Shown here piece by piece: positions 58,814 through 64,000 of a stretch of DNA of 64,000 nt. A program made the position numbers and the translations under genes. The stretch's first letter is position 1, and every line of letters starts with the position of its first letter. The stretch is taken from the NCBI RefSeq assembly GCF_900091575.1, contig NZ_FMCR01000009.1, positions 124,001-188,000 of the forward strand, given 5' to 3'. The notes below the pieces were generated by a model. That model searched no databases and had not been told where the DNA came from. It saw only the letters and a list, made by a program, of their open reading frames with translations. Source of the stretch: Micromonospora saelicesensis. Lineage in GTDB: Bacteria; Actinomycetota; Actinomycetes; Mycobacteriales; Micromonosporaceae.

Positions 58814-61645
58814 TCAGCCGGTGGTCAGGACGAACCTCTCCCAGGACCCGACCGACGTCCGGTTGGCGATCAGTGATCCGGCCCCGGCGTTCTCGGCGGC
58901 CACGATCTGGTTGTTCGCCAGAGCCCGCAGACCGACCGTCCCGTCGGAGTTGTTGATGATCTGGAACGTCTCCCACGGCCCGATCGTCGTGCGGTTCGCG
59001 ATCAACGGGTTGGCGCCGGCGTTGTCGGCGCAGACGTACAGCCCGTTGGCGCGGGACCGCAGGGCGATGTTGCCGTTGCCGGCGTCCACCCGGTCGAACT
59101 GCTCGGTCGTCGAGACGCTGGCCTTGTTGGCGATCAGCGGGTTGGTGCCGACGGCCGACACGTACTGGTTGTTGACCTGCGCCCGCAGCGTGATCCCTCC
59201 GCTGGGGGTGGTGGTGCCGGTGGCGAAGGTGAACGCGTCCACGTCGAACAGGTTGCCCGAGCCGCCCTTGAAGACCAGGTACAGCGTGGTCGTCGAGGCG
59301 GGCGGGTTGCTGATGGCGGTGGAGACGTCGACGAAGGTCTCCCAGCTACCGGTCACCGGCACCGTGGCGGTGCCCAGCAGGGTGCCGGTGGCCGACCCGG
59401 CGCGGACCTCGATGGTGCCGCCGGCGCCGGCCGAGGAGACCCGTGCGGTGAACCGGTTCGCGTTGGACAGGTTGTACGGCTGGTAGGAGATCCAGTCGTT
59501 GTTCTCGATGAATCCGGCCGTGCGGCCACCCTCGGCGTTGGTGTGGTCGGTGGCCTGGACACCGGACTGGGCGCTGAAGTGCTCACCCTGGCGGTGTTTC
59601 GGTTGCAGGGTCTTGATGCTGTGCGTGGTGAGCCCACCGTTGTCGGTGTACGCGGCGTCGAAGACCCCGTAGATGTTGGCCGCCGCGTCGTGCTCACCGT
59701 CGGTCGGGACGGTGATCGTGCCGCTGCACCCGGTCTTCGAGGTGATCTGGTGGGCGTGGCTGTCGTGGCCCAGCGCGTAGGTCAGGCTCACCTTGGAGCA
59801 GTCGATCGTGCCGTCCTGCGGGTCGCTCACCGAGATCTGGTACGGCACCGTGTCACCGAAGTTGAACAGTTGCCCGTCGGTGGGGGCGGTGAGTGACACC
59901 GTCGGCGCGGTGTTGCCCACGGTGACGATCAGGCTCGCCGTGCCGGACAGGCCGGTCGGGTCGGTGACCTTCAGGGTGGGGCTGTACGAGCCGTTGGTGG
60001 TGTACGTCTTGGTGGGGTTGGCCGCCGTCGACGTGGTGCCGTCGCCGAAGGTCCACAGGTAGCTGAGCGCCCCGCCCTCGGGGTCGGAGCTGCCAGCCGA
60101 CGAGAAGTTGACGGTCAGCGGGTTGGCCCCCGACGTGGGGTTCGCCGAGGCGACAGCGATCGGGCTGCGGTTGCCACCACCGATGTACTCGATCCGGAAG
60201 AGCGCCTGGTTGTTCGAGCCGGTGCCGTAGTCCAGCACGTAGAGCGCGCCATCCGGGCCGAAGGCCATGTCCATGACCTGGGTGCCGGTCCACGGGAAGT
60301 TGGAGATCTCCCCACGCGAGCCGTCGGAGTTGACCGCGATGGCCTTGATCCAGCGGCGGCCGTACTCGCCGGCGAAGAACTGGCCGTTCAGTGAGGCCGG
60401 GAACTTGATGCTGGAGTTGAGCGAGGCGTCGTACCGGTAGACCGGCCCACCCATCGGTGACTCCGAGCCGCTGCCGAACTCCGACGGCGAACCGGAGTCG
60501 CCCGCGTACTTGATCCAGGCCGGCTTCGCCGCGGGCAGCGTGCCGAGCCCGGTGTTGCGGAACGAGTTGTTGGTCGGCCCGCCCGTGCAGTTGTACTTGG
60601 ACTGCGACGGCCCGGACGGGAAGGTGTATTCATTGTATGTTTCCGTGCTGGTGTTGCTGCCGGTGCAGTACGGCCAGCCGTAGTTGCCGGGCGCCGCGAT
60701 GCGGTTGAACTCGACCTGACCCTGGGGGCCCCGGCTGGAGTTCGTGCTGCCTGCGTCGGGGCCGTAGTCACCGAGGTAGACCACGCCGGTCGCCTTGTCG
60801 ACGCTCATCCGGAACGGGTTGCGCAGGCCCATGGCGTAGATCTCCGGGCGGGTGCCCGACGTGCCGGGGGCGAACAGGTTGCCCGACGGGATCGTGTACG
60901 TGCCGTCGGCCTGCGGCTTGATCCGCAGCACCTTGCCCCGCAGGTCGTTGGTGTTGCCCGCCGAGCGCTGGGCGTCGAACTGCGGGTTGCGGTTGGTCCG
61001 TTCGTCGAGTGGCGCGTAGCCGGACGACTCGAACGGGTTGGTGTCGTCGCCGGTGGTCAGGTACAGGTTGCCGGCGGCGTCGAAGTCCAGGTCACCGCCG
61101 ACGTGGCAGCACTGCCCACGGTCGTTGGCGACCTGGAGGACGATCTTCTCACTGCCCAGGTTGAGCGTGTCGTCGCTGTTGAGGGTGAACCGGGACAGCC
61201 GCAGGTGCCCCTTCCACCGGTCCCAGTCAGACTGCGAGCCGGTGGTCGGGGCGTCCCCGGACGGGGTGCTCAGCGTGGGGGAGTAGTACAGGTAGATCCA
61301 CCGGTTGCTGGCGAAGTTGGGGTCGACGGCGACGCCCTGCAACCCCTCCTCGTCGTGGGTGTAGACCGACAGGGTGCCGGAGACCTTGGTGTTGCCGGCC
61401 ACGTCGGTCACCCGCAGGACGCCGTTGCGGGCGGTGTGCAGCACCGAGCGGTTGGGCAGGACGGCCAGGGACATCGCCTCACCCAGCTCGCCCGAACCGG
61501 TGGCGAGCTTGACCTGCTGATAGTCGGAAGCGGGGATCACCGCCGCCTGGGCGGTGGACGGTGCAGCCACAGCGAGGGCCGCGCTCGCGACGGTGAGGAC
61601 CGCCGCGAAGAGCGCCCGGGGCCAGCGCCGGGGGTACGAGAGCAT
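58814..61645 (-). CDS. Secreted PQQ-dependent sugar dehydrogenase with PKD, CBM6-like and beta-trefoil modules
   Basis: A 943-residue secreted multidomain protein. A signal peptide (about 1-35, ending STAQAA) is followed by a glucose/sorbosone dehydrogenase-type six-bladed propeller (about 40-480; YTHDEEGLQGVAVDPNF, LYLTTGDDTNPFES, IYAMGLRNPFRMSVD, ALYVLDYGTGSNN). Then come a PKD domain (about 490-575), a segment like GH-associated Ig domains (about 577-680), a CBM6-like galactose-binding domain (about 680-810) and a C-terminal fascin/ricin-like beta-trefoil (about 815-943). It probably oxidises or binds plant-type carbohydrates outside the cell. It is followed by a ThuA gene with the same trefoil module. 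Confidence 0.85.
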   Translation of the reverse strand: MLSYPRRWPRALFAAVLTVASAALAVAAPSTAQAAVIPASDYQQVKLATGSGELGEAMSLAVLPNRSVLHTARNGVLRVTDVAGNTKVSGTLSVYTHDEEGLQGVAVDPNFASNRWIYLYYSPTLSTPSGDAPTTGSQSDWDRWKGHLRLSRFTLNSDDTLNLGSEKIVLQVANDRGQCCHVGGDLDFDAAGNLYLTTGDDTNPFESSGYAPLDERTNRNPQFDAQRSAGNTNDLRGKVLRIKPQADGTYTIPSGNLFAPGTSGTRPEIYAMGLRNPFRMSVDKATGVVYLGDYGPDAGSTNSSRGPQGQVEFNRIAAPGNYGWPYCTGSNTSTETYNEYTFPSGPSQSKYNCTGGPTNNSFRNTGLGTLPAAKPAWIKYAGDSGSPSEFGSGSESPMGGPVYRYDASLNSSIKFPASLNGQFFAGEYGRRWIKAIAVNSDGSRGEISNFPWTGTQVMDMAFGPDGALYVLDYGTGSNNQALFRIEYIGGGNRSPIAVASANPTSGANPLTVNFSSAGSSDPEGGALSYLWTFGDGTTSTAANPTKTYTTNGSYSPTLKVTDPTGLSGTASLIVTVGNTAPTVSLTAPTDGQLFNFGDTVPYQISVSDPQDGTIDCSKVSLTYALGHDSHAHQITSKTGCSGTITVPTDGEHDAAANIYGVFDAAYTDNGGLTTHSIKTLQPKHRQGEHFSAQSGVQATDHTNAEGGRTAGFIENNDWISYQPYNLSNANRFTARVSSAGAGGTIEVRAGSATGTLLGTATVPVTGSWETFVDVSTAISNPPASTTTLYLVFKGGSGNLFDVDAFTFATGTTTPSGGITLRAQVNNQYVSAVGTNPLIANKASVSTTEQFDRVDAGNGNIALRSRANGLYVCADNAGANPLIANRTTIGPWETFQIINNSDGTVGLRALANNQIVAAENAGAGSLIANRTSVGSWERFVLTTG

Positions 61646-61732
61646 GATCGTCCTTTCTCGACGACCGGGGGACGGGCGCGCGGGGGCGCACCACGACCGG
61701 GTGGGGTGGTGGAGAACGAGCGGGGGACCAGG

Positions 61733-62920
61733 TCAGTTGGTGGTGACCAGGTCGAACTTCTCCCACTGACCGATGGAGGTCCGGTTGGCGATCAGCGGGG
61801 ACGCGCCCGCGTTGTCGGCGGCGACGTAGCGGTTGTTCACCGTGGCCCGCAGGCTCACCGTGCCGTCGGAGTTACGGACCAACTGGAACGTCTCCCAGGC
61901 GCCGGCGGTGGCCCGGTTGGCGATCAGCGCGGCGGCCCCGGCGTTCTCAGCCGCGACGAACTGCCCGTTGCCCTTGGAGCGCAGCGCCACGTTGCCGTTG
62001 GCGAGGTTGACCAGGTCGAACCGCTCGGTGGTGCCGACGGAGCTGCGGTTGGCGATCAGCGCGGTGGTGGCGTTGGGCGCGCTCACGTACTGGTTGTTGG
62101 CGCGGGCCCGCAGGGTGGAGCCGCTGGCGGTGGGCGGCGGGGTCGTGGTGCGCGGCGAGCAGTCGGCCGTCACGGAGCCCGCGGCGACCTGGAGGCCACC
62201 GAGCAGCATCCGGGTGAAGTTCGGGTCGGTGTACGACGCCTCGGTGTGTCCGAGGCCCGTGTACCAGGCACGCCCGCCGCCGTACGCCTTGCACCAGGTG
62301 ATCGGGTGGTCGCCGCTCATGTTGCCGCCGCTGTAGGACGACTCGTCGAGGCTGGCCAGCACCCGCGCGCTGGAGCGCGGGTTGGTGCGGTAGTTGTACC
62401 ACTCGTCGGAGCGGACCCAGGTGGTGCCGAGGTGGGCGGTCGACGGGTTGGTCTGGTCCTCGATCTTCACGGTCGCCGTCTGGATCGCCGGGTGCGAGTC
62501 GAACCACGCTCCGACCAGCGAGCCGTACCACGGCCAGCTGTACTCGGTGTCGGCCGCGGCGTGCACGCCCACGTAGCCACCACCGGCGGCGATGTACGAC
62601 TCGAACGCGCTCTGCTGGCTGGCGTTGAGGACGTCGCCGGTGGTCGACATGAAGACCACCGCCTGGTACTGGGCCAGGTTGGAGGTGGTGAACTGGGCGG
62701 CGTCCTCGGTCGAGGTCACCGTGAAGCCGTTTGCCGAGCCGAGCTGCTGGATCGCGGCGATGCCGTTGGGGATGGACGAGTGCCGGAAGCCGGCGGTCTT
62801 GCTGAACACCAGGACCTTGGTCAGCGGTGCCGCCGAGGCTGGCGTCGGCAGGGCGACCAGGCTGGCCAGCATGACGGCCAGGCCGGTGACGAGTGCTAAC
62901 AGACGGGGACGGGAACGCAT
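61733..62920 (-). CDS. Secreted ThuA-domain protein with beta-trefoil module
   Basis: A 395-residue secreted protein. A signal peptide (about 1-30, ending TPASAA) precedes a ThuA-like domain (about 32-260; LVFSKTAGFRHSSIPNGIAAIQ, YQAVVFMSTTGDVLNASQQSAFESYI, GGGYVGVHAAADTEYSWPWYGSLVG, GRAWYTGLGHTEASYTDPNF). A Thr/Pro linker follows, then a fascin-like beta-trefoil (about 265-395) closely similar to that of the neighbouring sugar dehydrogenase. ThuA proteins act on trehalose-type or glucoside substrates. The start at 62920 follows GAGGAGC. The two genes are probably one operon. Confidence 0.85.
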   Translation of the reverse strand: MRSRPRLLALVTGLAVMLASLVALPTPASAAPLTKVLVFSKTAGFRHSSIPNGIAAIQQLGSANGFTVTSTEDAAQFTTSNLAQYQAVVFMSTTGDVLNASQQSAFESYIAAGGGYVGVHAAADTEYSWPWYGSLVGAWFDSHPAIQTATVKIEDQTNPSTAHLGTTWVRSDEWYNYRTNPRSSARVLASLDESSYSGGNMSGDHPITWCKAYGGGRAWYTGLGHTEASYTDPNFTRMLLGGLQVAAGSVTADCSPRTTTPPPTASGSTLRARANNQYVSAPNATTALIANRSSVGTTERFDLVNLANGNVALRSKGNGQFVAAENAGAAALIANRATAGAWETFQLVRNSDGTVSLRATVNNRYVAADNAGASPLIANRTSIGQWEKFDLVTTN

Positions 62921-63373
62921 GCTCTTGCTCCTCTGCTGAGCGTCGACCCGGGCGCGCGTCACGGAGCTGTGGGGGCTCGCCGGGCCGAGATGGCGGTGGT
63001 ACGGAGCCGGGCCGCCGATGCTCGGCTGAGATGGTGCGGGGTGGTGCCGTGCCGGTGGGGATCGTCCTGCGGGGAAGCGCGACGCTGCGCAGTGCGGTGT
63101 GCCGTGCCGGTGCTCCCCGCCCGCCGAGGGGGGAGCGTCGCGTCGCTGCCGACAGCGCCAGGAGACGGCTGGCGCAACGGCGACGACCTGTTGACGATGG
63201 CAGCGCCGACGACCTCAGCCGGCCACTGTGGACCATCCAAGCTCATCAACGTGTATCGCTGACGCAGTAAACCTCCGATGTCTGCGCTCCGTCAAGCCCG
63301 CGCCCGTCGGCTACCACCCACTGGACCGTGCCACCAGGACTCTTCAGCCCGTCTGCGGGATTGGAGAGCGGCG
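62921..63373. other. Long upstream region of the ThuA/dehydrogenase pair
   Basis: 453 bases without a supported gene. Reading frames here are Arg-rich shadows. The part nearest the TetR gene (about 63230-63290) is less GC-rich and could contain the promoter of the two secreted-protein genes, giving a long 5' leader. No riboswitch or clear operator was recognised. Confidence 0.35.
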
Positions 63374-63994
63374 TCAGGTGCCGGTGCTGGCCCGGTGGCC
63401 TCCGGGGGCCACCGTGGGAGCGGCCGCGGCGAGTGCGGTCCGGACGGTTCGGGCCATCGGCTCGTCGGGGTGCTCGATCCAGTGCTGGACGGCGACCCGC
63501 AGGATGGCCAGGAAGGTCGCGGCCAGGAGACGGGAGCGCAGCGCCACGTCGTCGTCGGTGAGCCGGTGGGCGAGTTCCGCGGCCAGCTCGCGCTCGAGCG
63601 CGGCGTACGCCGCCACCTGGTGTGGGGCCAGACCGGGATGCCCGCGCAACTTCCGGCGTTGGGTCAGCCAGGAAGGCTCAGAACCGCCGAAGACCTCCTC
63701 GGTGAGGCGCTCGGCTGCCCTGCTCAGGACGGTCCACGGCGCCTCGTCGACCGGCTGTTCCCGGACCAGCTGCAACAGCCGGTGCAGGCGCATCGTGTCG
63801 CCGTGGAAGAGAGCCTGCTCCTTGTTCGAGAAGTAGTTGGAGAAGGTCCGCCGGGAGACGTTGGCGGCGTCGGCGATCGCCTCGACCGTCAGCGCGTCGA
63901 TGCCACCGTCGGCGGCGAGGCGTAGGGCCGCCTCGTGCAGGGCGAGGCGGGTGGCTGCCTTCTTGCGCTCCCGCAGGCCGGTCGTCTCGTCCAT
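63374..63994 (-). CDS. TetR-family transcriptional regulator
   Basis: A 206-residue TetR regulator. The helix-turn-helix is typical (TRLALHEAALRLAADGGIDALTVEAIADAANVSRRTFSNYFSNKEQALFHG), and the C-terminal ligand domain ends with an Ala/Pro tail. It is encoded upstream of the ThuA/sugar dehydrogenase genes in the same direction, so it could control them or a gene beyond the window edge. The start is ATG at 63994, close to the edge. Confidence 0.85.
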   Translation of the reverse strand: MDETTGLRERKKAATRLALHEAALRLAADGGIDALTVEAIADAANVSRRTFSNYFSNKEQALFHGDTMRLHRLLQLVREQPVDEAPWTVLSRAAERLTEEVFGGSEPSWLTQRRKLRGHPGLAPHQVAAYAALERELAAELAHRLTDDDVALRSRLLAATFLAILRVAVQHWIEHPDEPMARTVRTALAAAAPTVAPGGHRASTGT

Positions 63995-64000
63995 CGCACC

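Overview
The window is chromosomal DNA from a high-GC Gram-positive actinobacterium, most likely a member of the Micromonosporaceae (Micromonospora-like). The evidence is the very high GC content with GC-rich third codon positions, frequent GTG starts, an accessory SecA2 translocase, a mycothiol ligase (MshC), an F420-type oxidoreductase, GAF-ANTAR and receiverless winged-helix regulators, and families typical of actinomycetes (DUF3090, SCO1664, DUF5703, PAC2). The genus is an inference. No rRNA, tRNA or CRISPR array was seen.

Layout. 1-5.2 kb: the 3' part of secA2, a GAF-ANTAR regulator, a DUF2231 membrane protein, a small HhH protein and a methyltransferase. 5.2-7.2 kb: DUF3500, ankyrin and cupin genes around a 167-bp MITE-like palindrome. 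7.2-10.4 kb: a cysteine dioxygenase/rhodanese sulfur pair, two paralogous winged-helix regulators and a degenerate nucleoside kinase. 10.4-15.2 kb: a DksA-like zinc-finger protein, two DUF72 proteins around a DUF2267 protein, and a repeat protein coupled to a JmjC (cupin_4) oxygenase. 15.3-20.1 kb: a tight four-gene operon around a cytosolic FtsK/SpoIIIE-type ATPase. 20.2-28.3 kb: a NYN RNase, a ClpC-like unfoldase operon with DUF3140, LysR and hemerythrin genes, and an M20 peptidase. 28.5-32.3 kb: a type VII secretion-like cluster (SseB-like, YbaB-like, WXG100-like proteins). 32.3-39 kb: an aldo/keto reductase, an F420 LLM oxidoreductase with uppP, and the conserved phosphatase-DUF3090-SCO1664-mshC group. 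39-46.2 kb: a Tat-exported hydrolase, a GntR/UTRA regulator, PAC2 and metH.

46.2-52.6 kb looks like an accessory island. It holds a frameshifted tyrosine recombinase beside the 3' end of metH, a DinB (DUF664) stub, a stand-alone mraY with all catalytic motifs, and several orphan genes. A 14-bp direct repeat covers the metH stop and recurs 3 kb downstream. 52.6-58.8 kb holds SDR/LysR, epimerase, VOC, acyltransferase and XRE genes. 58.8-64 kb encodes two secreted proteins (a PQQ-type sugar dehydrogenase and a ThuA protein) that share a C-terminal beta-trefoil module, followed by a TetR regulator.

Three patterns cross the gene list. (1) Four intergenic palindromes share conserved arms (GATCTTGC...GCAAGATC) and an almost fixed overall length (67-68 bp) but unrelated interiors. 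(2) Five good promoters plus one weaker one match GTTT-N15/16-GGGTA(G/C), the form used by SigB/SigF-type stress sigma factors, ahead of the GAF-ANTAR, DUF2231, DksA-like, ClpC-like, hemerythrin and repeat-protein genes. This suggests a scattered general-stress regulon. (3) Many housekeeping genes appear leaderless, with a TANNNT box 6-7 nt before the start codon.
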